A DNA stretch of 64,000 bases from Lingula anatina (GCF_001039355.2 NW_019775858.1:194258-258257); one strand, 5' to 3'; shown: positions 25,529 through 43,129, counted from the first letter of the stretch. A program made the numbers and translations. Notes: generated from the sequence alone by a model not told the origin.

Positions 25529-25826
25529 ACCATTTGTTGGGATATAGAGTATGTGTGCAGCACTGCCAGCAGTCAGCAAATCATTGAGTGTTGACTTGTT
25601 ATTTATTTCCATGCTTCCATTTGCCCATAGCTTTGCAATGTTCCAGTGATAAGAACACATAAAACACCATGTGCATATATTCATTTACTGGTACTGGTCA
25701 TGGGTAGGTTAATTACTACTGTACATTATCATAGTTGTACCAGTACATGTACATCATTGTACTGAACTGGTTTAGTATGACAAGTGTATTAAAGCTTATG
25801 TAATGTTTTATAATTTCAGGGCAAAA

Positions 25827-30713
<4,887 letters not shown>

Positions 30714-32478
30714 CTCATTTTCCAAAACAATGAAGAATAGATAAAGGGGGTTGTAATTTTATTAATCCAGGGTAAATGATTATTATGCAGTGAACACTAA
30801 ATTTGTAAGTGTTGTGATCAGAGACAACCAGATCAGACACATTGGATAATATATTAATCAGATTTTTTAAAACAAATTTCCAATTTTTAGCCAAACCATT
30901 TATAAATTGGTAATGATAATGAAATATTTGTCATTTCTTATGCCAAAGTAATTTGGTCAAAATAGACTGCGGTCAGTTAGAAAAGAAAATTGGAGAAGAG
31001 GGTTAACTAACAGAATGAAATTTTAATTTATTAAAATAAACAAGACATAAATTGTAGAACCAATTTAATTTCATTATTAGATGCAACATACCTGATCATG
31101 ATTTTCAAATAATTAGTAGAGGTAACTACAAATACTGTTCAAATCGAGTAGTAGACAGCTGATGTTCTGGGTACTGTGATATTTTTAACTACACAATTAG
31201 TATTGCACTGTGGATAGATAATGTGTATTTTATTGAACAAGTTTACAAGGTACTATCTTTGAACACGAATGTTAATATTTCTCTTTTGAGAATATCAGTA
31301 ATGTCCACACAAGAAGAATATCACTTCACAAAGTAATTTGTAACACAGCAACTATGACACCTGAACAATTGTTAGCCCAGAATTGTTCATTTGACCAAAT
31401 TTATTTCTCTGTCCACTATAATCTGTGATAAATAAATATTTATATTTGTTTTTACAATGGTATTTTACACATTTTTAATGACCAACTTCCAGATCATGTT
31501 TTAGTTGAGATAAAGGTGTAATTTAATCTTTCCTCGTTTTGCTGAAATTTTTGTAATTAGTCATGCAATATACATGACAGGGCTCTGTCAGATTGTATTT
31601 TGATAGGTTATATTTACAGTAAATAAAGTAAAATGCTCTTTTTATGATTAGTGTGGAATTCAGATACCACTGGAGTTCATTCTCTGTAGATGATTTAGAA
31701 AGGATTAATCCAATCTGAGACAGAGTGCTACAGTGAAATTATAAGTGAAATAAATGTGTACTAAACAGAAGAACAGACTTTTATGTTTTGTTTTGTTTTT
31801 TTTCATTAAAATAGCACAAATTTTGTCCTCATCCAACAGTTTCACAGTGATCAGATATTGTTAGAAAAAAGAAGCTTGTTATGGTTGTGGAGAACTGTCC
31901 CTTGTACATCTACATCAAGGGTGCATCTGTATGTAAGTTTTCTTTGAATTTCGGAAATGAAAATAAATAAGAATAGTGACTTTTATGCACATTTTATTAT
32001 CAATTTAACTCAAAAGATTCATCTGTCTTTGATTTTTTTTACTAACCAGCAGTACTGTTAAGTATAAAATATGCAATTACTTTGCAGAAAAAACATTTCA
32101 AGATGAGGGTTCTAATATTTGTTTTATTTAAAAATTAAGAAAATGTTTTCAGTGTGGATGTTGTCAATTTCAGAATACCAGTTTATTAATGTTTCTTCTA
32201 AAAATTTTAACAACACACAATCTGGTCTTACAAAAACTCTTTTATGTGCCTGCCAATCATTTTTGCTCTGCTCTGAGACTTCACATCCATAATCAAACAA
32301 TACACATACCTGAAGGGCCATGGAAGAAAAAAAAAAAGCTCACATGATTTCAATTAAGTCCTCTGCAGCAAATAATACAATATTTTTAAAATGTACATTT
32401 ACAGATTGTACACACTGTCAATTCCCATTCTGCAACCCATTGCTCCAAGTCCCTATTTAGCATGTTTGTCAAACAAAA
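30714..32478. other. Convergent intergenic region, ADPRH / Spc24 3' ends
   Basis: This is AT-rich sequence with no coding gene. It holds the 3' UTR of ADPRH (AATAAA at 31431 and 31622) and the 3' UTR of Spc24 on the other strand (TTTATT at 32123, the reverse of AATAAA). An open frame on the minus strand at 32124-32321 has no support as an exon, because Spc24 already ends at 32479. Confidence 0.6.
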
Positions 32479-34103
32479 CTACCAGTCGGTTTCCATCAAG
32501 TCCCATAAGTAATTGACAATGAAGAACTGTGAATTCTGCTTGCTGTTCATAGAAAAGGGCTTCACGTCATGTTTGTTGCATAAATCTGAGTAATTGTTAA
32601 GGCTCAAACTACAATTGTCAAAATAGCGATGTAGTAATTTAAATTAAATGGTCAGTAATGAATGTCTGCAAAGATCTCACTTACGTAAATAACTAAAATG
32701 TGTTGTATATTTTTAAGAATCTGCCTTCTTTTGCACCATGTGTTAGACCCCGTTCCCATAGATTCTAGATCGATCTAACCCTGTGGGGAGTCTCACTAGA
32801 TAACTGTCAGCTTAGCCGGCTTAAGCGTCTGTCCCGCCTACTAAAAGCTGTAAGGGGGTAATTAACTATGGTGTGCGCTCGGCTGACTGCAATTTAGAGT
32901 GAACCCCCAGGGAGTTAGGTCAATCTAAATCTCTGGATCGATCTAAACCTCTGGGAATGCACCATTAGTGATTATGATTAATTTAGGTTATAAAGGATAC
33001 ATCCCTTGATTTCATCTGGCTCACAGTCATACTGCCACCGTATATTGCTGATACTGTGGTACAAATTGACATCATGCCTAGGCAGTTAGAAAAAAAATAT
33101 CATGAGTTAATAAAAGTACTGCATAAACTTTATCTGAATGAATAAGATATTGTATCTTGTCTTTTCTCTATGAAATGTGCATTTTTTTGCATGACAGTCT
33201 GATCTTTAAATTAAATTAAAATAAATGTTATAAAATTAAGTGAAAATTAATGCTTACAGTCTCATTTGCATAGATTTTCAGATTCAGTGTATTATTGGGG
33301 TAAGATTAGAAAAAATACATTATTATATTATTGCCCCGTATCTTTTCAGATCACAGAGAAAAGAATATACCTCAGTTTTGGCAGGGCCTCTGTTGTTTTA
33401 TGCTTCACTTGTTCTTTCTTTGCCTCCACATCTTCCTTCAGACTTTTCATCTGTTCTATGTTCCCCTTTGTGGTCGCCAGCTCCTGGGCCACGTGTGATT
33501 TGTGTTGCTGTGCCTGTTCCATCTGTGCTGCTAATTCCCCCATCCCTTTGTCTAAAGCTTCATCAGACTGGCTGCCTGCAACTAGGGATTCCTCCTCATC
33601 AATCATGGTTGATAATGCTGGGGTAGTAAAAAAAATGATTGGCTATTATTTTATAGATAATTGATTAGAACTCTACTGTTCGTTCAAGATCAAATAATGT
33701 TGCTGGGTTTCTTGCAAAAAATAGAAATACCTCCAATAGTCATAAAAGGTTGCTTATGATATGTCATTTTATGTGCAACTATTTTTTTAATTTCATTTCA
33801 TAAATTCATTTTTCATTTGTATGTATTGAAAGTAAGAGAAAATTGTTTTTAATGATGTAAGAACAGTAAATTACACAAAAGCTGTAAGAAAAATGGTGGT
33901 ATGAGAAAGGTTGAAAAAGAAAATATACAATAGGCAAAATCACCATGAATATCATTCCTAATTGCTTCCTCCTGGGCTCTTCTTAGCTGGTTGATCTTGT
34001 CTACAATTTCTCCAGCAGCCTGTAGTTTTGTCAGCTCCTCATCTTGGTTCAATACAGTGATTAACTCACTGACAATACTCCTGGCTTCCTCTGTTCCAGG
34101 CAT
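32479..34103 (-). CDS. SPC24: Kinetochore protein Spc24 (Ndc80 complex)
   Basis: Spc24 pairs with Spc25 to form the inner end of the Ndc80 complex, which links centromeric CENP-T/Mis12 to spindle microtubules. The four coding exons in transcript order are 34103-33944, 33617-33371, 33077-33001 and 32585-32479. Phases fit and the product is 196 aa; human Spc24 has 197. Residues up to about 125 are charged and helical with heptad character (coiled coil to pair with Spc25). The C-terminal globular RWD part is recognised by LYHSISNIRWQYDCEPDEIKG and the ending NYLWDLMETDW, which match the vertebrate LYHQVSKIEWDYECEP and DYLWSLVDTEW. An acceptor just upstream of the ATG (TTTTCACAG near 34126) shows that a 5' non-coding exon lies upstream, probably near 35.0 kb. 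A MITE-like element lies in its last intron. Confidence 0.94.
32748..32966. mobile_element. MITE-like element with imperfect terminal inverted repeats
   Basis: A GC-richer block of about 210 bp lies inside the last Spc24 intron. The left end reads GTTCCCATAGATTCTAGATC and continues with GATC. The right end, reversed, reads ATTCCCAGAGGTTTAGATC and also continues with GATC, so the ends are imperfect inverted repeats of about 22 bases. TGCACCAT occurs on both sides (32732 and 32959), a possible target duplication. No coding capacity. A related fragment lies at about 30270-30325. Confidence 0.55.
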
Positions 34104-34995
34104 TATTTATATTCTTCTAGTGGCTGTGAAAATTAAAAAATGCAAAATGGAAAAGTGCAAGATAGAGTGTTTTGATTTGTTGGGCTTGTGAACAGGATAT
34201 AGCTGGCATGGGCTTTTTTATTAATGGATAAAAATAATATTTGAAAATTGGAATAATAATAATAATAATTTCATTTCACCAGTCTGTCACTGATTTTACT
34301 CCATCTTGAGAACATTCTAAAAAATAAAATCAACCTTTAAGGACAGAGCATTGTTTCTAGAGACAGGTAGCTAAATTTGGGATTGCATGATCATAGGTCA
34401 TAAACCTAGTGTAGTTCTTAAAATCAAGATTATCAATTTTTAATGATTATTATCATTCATTGAGCATGTATACGAGCCCATCTACGCAGTTTCATTTAAC
34501 AAAAACAAACATGCTCTAGCCTTATTATTTTTTCATTTGTAGTAAAGTGCAAGACCCTGTTTATTGTTACTAGTATTAGTGTAAAGTGCTACAGTGTACA
34601 TTGTATGGGAAAGTCGAACACACATTACAAAGCCTGGTCCCCTTCACTTACAAAGCTCAAGAATATCGACTTGTGCAGAAAATGACAATGAGCTTTTAGC
34701 CACGTCGAGCGTGCTTTGAACTAAGATCATTCGATAAAAGCACAAACCCTAGCAATTAGCACAGTAAAGAATGTACTGAAGACATATTTATAAATGTATT
34801 AGAATTTAAAGCCGAGGTGGCATTGGCATCATTTGACACCGTCACTTTTCAGAAATTGGGATGCTAAAGAAAACACAAGCTAACTCGCCCAACATGCGCT
34901 TGGATAGCTCAGTCTTTTCCTGACTCTTTCAGTTAATTTATATTAAGTTTACCTAACACATAAGTTTTCTCACAGCTCTCATTTTCAGAGATACT

Positions 34996-35090
34996 CACAT
35001 TTTGATCGCAAACATTTACCTGTTTCGAAGCTGGCGCTGTATTTTCTAACCATGTCTTTCATTGGTTACCTGAATATAATCCAATGACTA
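34996..35090 (-). promoter_or_regulatory. Candidate Spc24 promoter with CCAAT boxes and CDE/CHR-like site
   Basis: Read on the minus strand there are two CCAAT boxes in opposite orientation (35081-35085 and 35061-35065). They are followed by AGCGCCAGCTTCGAA (35024-35038), which resembles a CDE (GCGCC) a few bases before a CHR (TTCGAA, a TTYGAA variant). Splice donors follow at 35020 or 34999. CCAAT plus CHR is a known arrangement in G2/M genes bound by NF-Y and DREAM/MuvB, which suits a kinetochore gene. The assignment is inferred. Confidence 0.4.
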
Positions 35091-35362
35091 TTCGTTTCTT
35101 ACTCACTCGATGTGAATTTCCTTGTACATTCCATGTGTAAGACTCGTTTTCGGCATAGCATTTTCTCAAAGGGTTGAAACTCTCAAACGAGGCTATTCAT
35201 GGTTGTACAATAGCCTCATTATCGACTCAAAGTCAATAAGAGGCGGCAGAGTCATTCAGTGTGAGATTTTATAAACGAGGCCATTGTTTGGAAAGGTTAT
35301 TTTGTTAATGAGTGCCACATGAACATAGTGTCAACTTTGAACTCTTCCGTGTTGACTCCAGA

Positions 35363-35370
35363 TATAAAAT
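35363..35370 (+). promoter_or_regulatory. Candidate TATA box of the SLC36-like gene
   Basis: TATAAAAT lies 59 bases before the start codon at 35422. It would place transcription start near 35395 and leave a 5' UTR of roughly 30 bases. Confidence 0.45.
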
Positions 35371-35421
35371 GGGAATTTCTTCTACCTCGCTATTCACAGC
35401 CCAAAGATAATCTTCACCAAT

Positions 35422-38400
35422 ATGTCTGAACACGGGGCAATTTACACAGAGGTCCCAACAAACAGGTAAGTTTAATACAAGCTTTCAGGAGTCATTTAAT
35501 ACTTTAAAGTAGTACTACGATTGTTGTCCTTGAAACCATTTACATGTAACATGAATCACTGAATTTTTTGTTAACTGGAAATATATTTCACTATTTGCTG
35601 TTGTTACCTGTGATCATTTACCTGTGTTCATAGATAAACACCCTTATCATAATATGACATGTCTTATAATATTTTCGCAAAAAATGTATTTAAAATGAAG
35701 AAAAAGAGAGCACCTTAAGACGTACCGTACATGTACTAAACAAAATAATGAATACCTGTGCGTTTATTTACATTTTAGTAGGCCCAACAAGCCCACTGCC
35801 CTTCAACATGTTGGTGACTTTGCAAACATGGTCAAGGCATTTATTGGCTCCAACTACCTTGCTTTGCCTTTTGCATTTAGTCAGAGTGGACTTGGTGTAA
35901 GTACCTGTATAGTGTTTGAATGTTTTTCTCACTGTAACAGTAAGATGTGTGTATGTGTATTTGTGTTGTGTGTGTTTCTGCTTAAATTGAGTATTAACAA
36001 CATATCTGAATTTACTATATTTCATTATACTTTACTGATCATTTAAAAGTAATTTCACAGCTCATTGTAAAACAGAAAGATTTAATATGTACTGTAGTAA
36101 ATTAAATGTTTCTATCATTTCAGTTTGGACTTGGTGGCTTACTTATTATTGTTGCCATGACAGATTACTGTTGTCAGCTATTAGTCAAAGTAAAACATAT
36201 TGTGGTTAATAATATAGTTGACACAAAAAGAATTCAAGAAAAAATTGAAAGAGCCTCAAGTATAGCAAATGCATCCACATCATCTTCGTCATCGTCTTTT
36301 ACTTCATCATCGCCTGCAGCATCAAATACAGCAGAAGAGGATGAACTAGCCATTCATGCTTTTCACCAGCAAGTTGCTAAATCACTCAGCTATCAGGATA
36401 TTGGACGTATAGTCTTTGGAACCCCTGGATCAGTAATAGTACAAATGTGTTTGCTTCTCACACAATTTGGTTTCTGCATTGGTTACTTTGTGTTTCTTGG
36501 TAACACTATTTATTCTATGTTCCCAGTGAAAATAGTGGAGAATAATTCAAGTATGCCAGATATAAATGTTACCCAAAGTTTACCACAATTGGTAACTGTA
36601 TTACCTGGATTGATCACCTCTACATCAGAATCCATTCAAAATGGTTCCATGGGATTTTATAGTACTCGTAGTTCATTGAACAGTCAAGTTTACAGCAAAC
36701 CTAAGACAGAGACAATAAGGATATCATCAACTGTTTCAGCAACCACACAGGCATACCAACCCACCAGTTTGGGGACAACCAGAACACCCAATACACGGGG
36801 AACACAAACAACCTTTACAACACCTAAAATTTTTAACAGCAGTGATAATTCTGAACACCAAACCATTATGTCAAATTCTTCTGAAATATCTCATTTATTA
36901 GAAATGACAGAAGGAAAAGAAGGAAAAATTTTAACAGATGCAAACTCTAGTATGGTAGCAGGCAGCAGCCCAAGTTATGTGTCTGATGACAATGTCAATG
37001 ATACAACCAGTGACTCTAGCATTAAAGCAGGTGGTAATTTCAGTGTTGTTAATGGTAGTTCAAGTGATACTTTCACACAGAATAGTAACTCCAGTGACAG
37101 TTTCACCCAGAATAGAACCAAGAGGTTTGTGGAAAATATAGATGACAGAAGGGTTACAATTCCCATATATTTGCGTCAAGAGACCATGTCCAGCCTTACG
37201 AGCAGTGCCACCATTGGGAACCAGACAGTAATCAGCACAGCCCCTGCCTTGCAATACCTAGTGTTGGTTCCTGGACCTGTGTTCATCTTCTTCTCATGGA
37301 TCAGACACGTGAGGAGTATGGGGCCTATCAGCCTTATTGCTAATCTAGCCATCTTTGCAGGGTTTGTGTCTGTGCTCTGCTATTTGATTGTAGGTATGTT
37401 AAAAGATTTGGGCTTGACATTGCTTGTGTTAGTCGATTTTTTTTCAAGAAGCATGCCATTTTTAAGGGTGCATTTTGGTTGATCATGTACAAAAATTTAT
37501 GTATGATCACTTCCTTACACCAGTCCTCATTCTGTTTGGAATTAATTTTTTATTTAATTTTGTTTGTGTGGAATTTAAAAAAATATTTTAAGTGATAAGT
37601 GTAAATATAAAAGTCGTCATTGTAAATGTAAAAAGGCTATTAAGACTTGTGAGCTTATAGATGAATACAAGGTCATCTTTCTGTTTGTTGCCCGCATTTC
37701 TTTTGCATGTTTGTTGGTATTTTGCTGTAGATAAACAGCTCTTCAGCTGCTTTCCTTCTCACTTATTTATGATTTCATAAGCCAAACCTTAAATAATTTA
37801 TACCATGAAATTGATTTTCTGGAAATTGATGATAGGTAATGATATAGTGTCGTCCATGGGAATAGTGTTACATAACTAAAAATAACTTTTGTACAGTATC
37901 TGTCATTTTATTTGTTGATATAATCTTAAAATGTTTTTTTTTTCTTATAATGGTTATTTTACAGCTGCATAAAATAAAGTGCATTTTTGGACTAGCCATT
38001 TAAGGGCATACAGTACCTTTCTGTATCTCCTAAAGTATCCACAAGATCTATCATTTTCTTCTTTATTTTCTTTTTTTTACTGGAAGTAAATTTTTATTTC
38101 AGGTTTCACAGTATCAGAGAGTGTAGTGTGGTTCAAACTGGAAACCTTCCCCATCTTCTTTGGTCAGGTGACCACTGCATATGAAGGAATTGGACTCGTA
38201 AGTAGAATATCCAACACAAACAAAAACACCACTTACCCACATAGGCTAGTAAACAAGTAAATTTCCCCACTGAGATTGTAAAAAAATGGTGACAAAGGTT
38301 TTTCAACTGATTCCAGTTCGTTGAAACCCCAATATAGTGAAAAAATTTTCTTCATGACCGCACCCTGTCAAACAAAATGTCATGACTACCATACTTGTAT

Positions 38401-41002
38401 TCATGCAAGTGTTTAGGCAACTATTTTATCCCTGTGTAGAATAATATAACAAAGATCACCATTGACATCATACCTGAACCCCTGAAAGTGAACCTTCAGA
38501 TAGCTTTAGATTATTCATAAACAACATGATGTGTTCATGTCTTGATGACAGTTGCTGCTTTCTATATTTCCACTCCGTTTAGAAAAGCTTGGCTAGCTAG
38601 GTGTGACTGTAACATATTTATTGTATTAAAAAAACATATTTGGCGTATTAAAAAAAAGATCACTCTGGTTCTGCATGATATCTTGTATTCTTCAGTCTCA
38701 TAGACAGCATTAGGTGTGACTTTATCATATATTTCTGTAAACTAAGTTTATTGAAAAAGGTCACTTCAGATACTTATAATGGCCAAGTTAAGTATTTGTC
38801 AGACTGTCAGACACATATCTCTTTCTATGTACAAATGTCAGAATAGATTGATGAAACCTCAATTATGTCCTATTTCTTCTTGCAGATTATACCCATAGAA
38901 TCCAGTATGGAAAACAATAGACACAGCTTTGCATCATTCCTCCATGGCGCCGTCTTCCTCGTCTCCCTGGTCTTGGGGACATTTGGAATCCTGGGATATT
39001 TGCGCTATGGGGATGCCACTGACCAGATGATCAACCAGAACCTGGAGCCTCAGCACAGTCCATTGACACTGCTGGTCAGTGCCACACTGTGCGTAGGGAT
39101 TCTGTTCACTTTCCCTCTCCAGCTGATGCCTGTGATTGAAATAACAGAGGGCTATCTGTTTGCTGAAGGTAATGAGAATGCTGGGTTATACATTTGGTTA
39201 TATTACAAGTAGAATGGGGTTTTAATGATATTTGTGGAATTATTAATTCATTGTAGTGGGAAGACAATTTTTGTACGAAAGATTTCAAATTTGAGAGAAA
39301 ACCTCCATGCCTGCTGTGTGTAATGTGAATATTTTACATAGCTTGATGATGGTAATGTTTAAAAATCACACTTACATAGTAGAAGATTTGATGTTTCATA
39401 GTGCTGATAATATTTCCATGGCTCTTGAAAAAATAGAACTGAGTATTCCTATTCGACATGTATAATATTGTCCTGCGTTATGCTTTCAAGGAAAAATTTG
39501 TGGACCAAGCACTGATACGGATGAAGAAGAAAAGGGTGAGGAGGAGTCAGAAAGAGATGATGCCAGTCTGTTACCTGGTGTTAAAGTCTCAAAATCAGAA
39601 GTCCCTGCTCATGTTTCTGTTCATATTCCAGCATCTGTAAGTCTGCCATTTGTATGCCAGTGAATGTGTCAAACTGATGTTCAATATACGATGAGGTTGA
39701 ATTCATAATTTTACACCACAATCTTCCAATAACAATTTGCAATACTACAATACAATATTTGCCTTGTGTATGTATTTCATATAATATGAGAGCTACTCTG
39801 CTACAAAATGTTATTTCTTACAACCTATTTGATTTATAAATATGTTTTACCTGGTCTCATGGAATATACCACTTTTTTTATTTTGCCAAATTTTACTATA
39901 TGTCAAATAGAATTTACTAAATGAGCAAAATGTTTATTAGCTTGGTAGTTAGATCATGGATGATATTTATTTAACAGAAGCTGAAAATCAGGGGTCAGGG
40001 GTCAATCTACCTTATATTTACGATAGGGTCTGGCCACTATACCACCTGGCAGTCAGTGAGTAACAACATCTACTCACATCAGTCTGTCAAAGGCTTCTGA
40101 CTAATTTGACAGCAAGCTTGTGGTAGAGAGTAATTTTTCAGCTTGTGTTAAATAATTATCATGTAGAATATATTAGTTAAAATACATTAATTATTACTTC
40201 AACAGGTGTCAGCCTGGAAGAGAAATCTTTGGAGGACATGTCTTGTCCTGTGCTGTGCAGGCTTTGCAGTGTTACTCAGAGCAAAATTTGCATATATTGG
40301 AGCTTTTATAGGTATGTGACACTTGTTTTCACAGTGAGATTTCATATTCCAGTATTTGCTGTACAAGTGTTTGTTTGTTCATTTGTTTGTTTTCTCAACA
40401 GTTCTCTGTCTAAGCACATATATAGCTATAACCAATCTCTTCGTCATATCTTGTTATTATGATAACTAAAAAATCGTGTCACTATTTTTGATTTATGCTT
40501 GTTTGATTTGCAGATAACTTTGTTTTTAATGACATTCTTTAAAATTTCAATAACAATGTGTTTTTCATTCAGCAAGATGTAAAAGACAATGTATACTTAT
40601 ATGATGGCTGTCGGAAAACCTTGATAAGACTTAAAAGTATAAGTATGCTTCCCTATATACCGTTTCCCCTGAGCACCCCAATTAAAACAAAAACGCCATT
40701 TCAAAGTAATCATGTTTTATTCAAAGGAACTTTGCACAGTTCTTTCCACACTGAAATAACAACTTTTGCAAACAGTATTGATTCCATCAAAGTGATCTCT
40801 GTTTTATTCCTAACTTTCAGGTTCAGTTGGTGGCACAGTCCTGATGTATATTCTGCCTTGTGTTTGTCACCTCAAGCTCAGTTGGCACAGGCTGCCTGCT
40901 ATCAGGATTGCCTTGGAGATCTGTATCACGGTTCTTGGCACTGCAGGGGGCAGCATGGGTCTCTATGCTGTTATCAGAGATATGGTCATGACTCTGTCAT
41001 AG
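35422..41002 (+). CDS. SLC36-like (AAAP family) amino acid transporter with giant lumenal loop
   Basis: This is a membrane transporter of the amino acid/auxin permease superfamily, closest in pattern to SLC36 (proton-coupled, often lysosomal). The eight coding exons are 35422-35465, 35779-35896, 36124-37393, 38103-38197, 38886-39168, 39491-39636, 40206-40311 and 40821-41002; phases fit and the product is 747 aa. TM1 contains VKAFIGSNYLALPFAFSQ, TM3 TQFGFCIGYFVFLGN, TM5 MGPISLIANLAIFAGF and TM6 FPIFFGQVTTAYEGIGLI followed by PIESSM. All are recognisable SLC36 blocks. SLC36 proteins are about 480 aa. The excess is a Ser/Thr/Asn-rich segment of about 240 aa between TM3 and TM4 (about 189-427) with many N-glycosylation sequons, plus a shorter Ser-rich cytosolic loop after TM2 and an acidic loop (DTDEEEKGEEESERDD) before the last TMs. 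The substrate is not predictable. Confidence 0.9.
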
Positions 41003-41739
41003 AAACAATACTACAGGGTTAAACACAGAGGCCGATTCTGGGTCTTCTGGAAGACGGTCAGAATTTCAAGTTTACACTGACGGGTATCTATTTTTTCTGT
41101 CAGAAGAAGGCCCAAAATGGAGGATGGATCAACAAAGATAATTTGGAAGACTGTCAGAAAATGGCTCTGGATCCCCTCCTGAAATATAAAATTGGTTTGT
41201 GTCCAAATGACATTACCAGGCAACCACATAAATGTAGAAGTGATTTAGTTTGTTTTTGTTAAGGGTTGCAATATGCACTTGGTGCTACATTAATGTGTTA
41301 GATATATTTTCAATAGTAAGTGGTCTTATTCAGGTTAGGTGCTCATTATCAGCATTCATATCAGTGTAGTATTTATTGTTGTTCATTAACTTACAGTTAG
41401 GAAAATGGACAGTGTCTTGAAACAAATTAGTTTGACTAACACTTATTTCACATGTAACATATCAAAATGTTCCAAATGATATTATGAAGTCAGCTGTTTT
41501 ATAGATTGATTGCCTCAGTTGAATTATGCCATGCATTATTTTAATATGTGAAGTAATGAAGGGTTAAAATGTGAGGTTCTTAATGTTTGTTACATGTAGA
41601 TGGGAATCAGGGTTTAACACAGGCATTATGTATGTAAGCCTTTGTTATGTGATATTTTATGTGTACCAAATCATAATTATTTTGTGTACATGAATGTTTT
41701 ATGTTGATCAGTTTTAGTAACAGCAGCATGCTACTTTTT

Positions 41740-41740
41740 C

Positions 41741-41788
<48 letters not shown>
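41740..41788. repeat. Compound (GT)n(GA)n microsatellite
   Basis: About 12 GT units run directly into about 13 GA units downstream of the SLC36-like gene. Confidence 0.97.
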
Positions 41789-41793
<5 letters not shown>

Positions 41794-42324
41794 AATTAGT
41801 TTAGGGTTAACAGTGTCATTTCTAAACATCGGTGAAATTAAAAGTGCAACTTTGTGGATGAAAATAGATTTATCTATCCACCATAAGCATAATTGTTAGG
41901 TTAGATACTTGATAACACTTGATAACATTTTGCTGGTTCATTATGGGCTAAAAAGGTTTCAAGAGGTCTTGCTCACCATTTATCCCTTCTCCTGTGCCCC
42001 AACAAAGTTAACAGAAATTCATGGGGGGCTGGGAGATGTTTATTTTTTCATTGTTATGTTTTAATCTAATAATTTTGCTTCCTATTTAGTATGATGTTCA
42101 AAATGATTTGAATGTAAGAGACGTTCACATGATTTGGGCCACGCTCCAAATTTGTGAATAGTCTTGTTTATGCATGTGTAAAACCATAAACATGGGTATG
42201 GTTAAAAAAAAAAAAGAACAGTGATTTGTGATCTGAACTGTAGATTCTCTGATAAGAAATTTAGATTTAAAAACGAGTTGAAGATTATTTTTACCTTCAT
42301 CAAGTATCATGTTGAAGATTATAT

Positions 42325-42650
42325 TTACCTCCGCCAAGGATCATGAAAATATGAAATTTTGAGGGGACCAAGATAGAAACAATTAGATTTTGGTGGTGAT
42401 GTATTAATTAATGAATGGTTGTTTATTAGTTTACTATGTGTCTCTGTCTGTTAGCAACATAAGAGAAAAAAGTTGTTGAAAGATATTGGTGAAATTTTCA
42501 GAAACTGTCAAGTGGGGACCAAGTAACAAAAAATAAGGTTTTAGTAGTGACCCATTTATTAATTACTTAATTGATGAAGTCTGTTTATCTGTTAGCAAAA
42601 TAAGGGGTTTTGATGAAATTTTCAGTAAAAGTCGGAAATGGACTAACGAT
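42325..42650 (-). mobile_element. Reversed, internally duplicated copy of the GGCGGAGGTAA repeat
   Basis: It begins TTTACCTCCGCCAAGGATCA, the reverse of the GGCGGAGGTAA terminus of the 11553 element. The body, reversed, matches GGTCACTACTAAAACC, CTTGGTCCCC, CTGAAAATTTCACC and TTATGTTGCTAACAGACAG of that element. A second, shorter run of the same motifs follows at about 42540-42640, so the copy is partly doubled. Confidence 0.6.
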
Positions 42651-43129
42651 AATATAATACATTAAAATATGCAATGGATATTGTGTATACACAAAATAAA
42701 ATTTTAAAACAGATATTTATTATAATCTTCATTCTTTGCTGCATAATTGGGGAAAATACCTTGAAAATAACCATTTTAAGAAAAAAAAAAGGTTATGTTG
42801 ATATTAAAAGGGCACCGTATTGAAAAGACAGTTGATGCACGTGTGACTGAATTATTCTCGTGGTCGGTGAAAAATGGTGCGTCTTCCAAGCCCAAAGAAC
42901 GAGAACTATTTTCGTTTGGTTTTAGCTTACCAGCATTCATTAGGAACATGGGTTTTAGAAATATTTGAAAACGTCTAAAAATTGGCACTCACCAAATTAT
43001 TTTTATCAGTGATTTGTGATCAAAGTTCATTTTCAATAAAATATCCAACCACCATGCATGATATTGCTCTTTCCAAAATTCATTACGGTTCTTTGATTAC
43101 TCCAACGGAGCCTAATGAAAATCTTTGCA

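Larger units (their letters stand above)
22953..25826. other. Intergenic region between Vsx-b and ADPRH
   Basis: No coding gene is seen. The region contains the Vsx-b 3' UTR, a duplicated 167-bp segment around an N (23085-23428), a diverged interspersed repeat (24803-25022) and a 17-G run (25512-25528). An exon acceptor (TTTCAG) ends at 25819, just before the ADPRH start codon. This implies a 5' non-coding exon upstream, with a donor candidate GTGAGTACG near 25451. The ADPRH promoter is therefore probably near 25.3 kb. Confidence 0.55.
34104..35421. other. Divergent intergenic region, Spc24 / SLC36-like transporter
   Basis: The two genes are head to head about 1.3 kb apart, and no other coding sequence is seen. 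Donor-like sites on the minus strand at 34999 (AAAAT/GTGAGT) and 35020 (AACAG/GTAAAT) suit a Spc24 5' exon. CCAAT boxes lie beyond them. TATAAAAT at 35363 is placed for the plus-strand transporter. Confidence 0.55.
41003..43129. other. Convergent intergenic region, SLC36-like / chitinase 3' ends
   Basis: This stretch contains the transporter's 3' UTR, a GT/GA microsatellite (41740-41788) and a reversed interspersed repeat (about 42325-42650). AATAAA occurs at about 42691 on the plus strand, and TTTATT near 42715 is possible for the chitinase on the minus strand. Short open frames here (for example 42125-42337 and 42776-42988) have no family signal. Confidence 0.55.

Noticed and set aside
32124-32321. 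Minus-strand frame as a further Spc24 exon
   Set aside because: Spc24 ends with the conserved YLWDLMETDW and a stop at 32479; the frame lies beyond it.
33240-33664. Plus-strand open frames of about 130 codons
   Set aside because: They are antisense shadows of the Spc24 coiled-coil exon (33371-33617).
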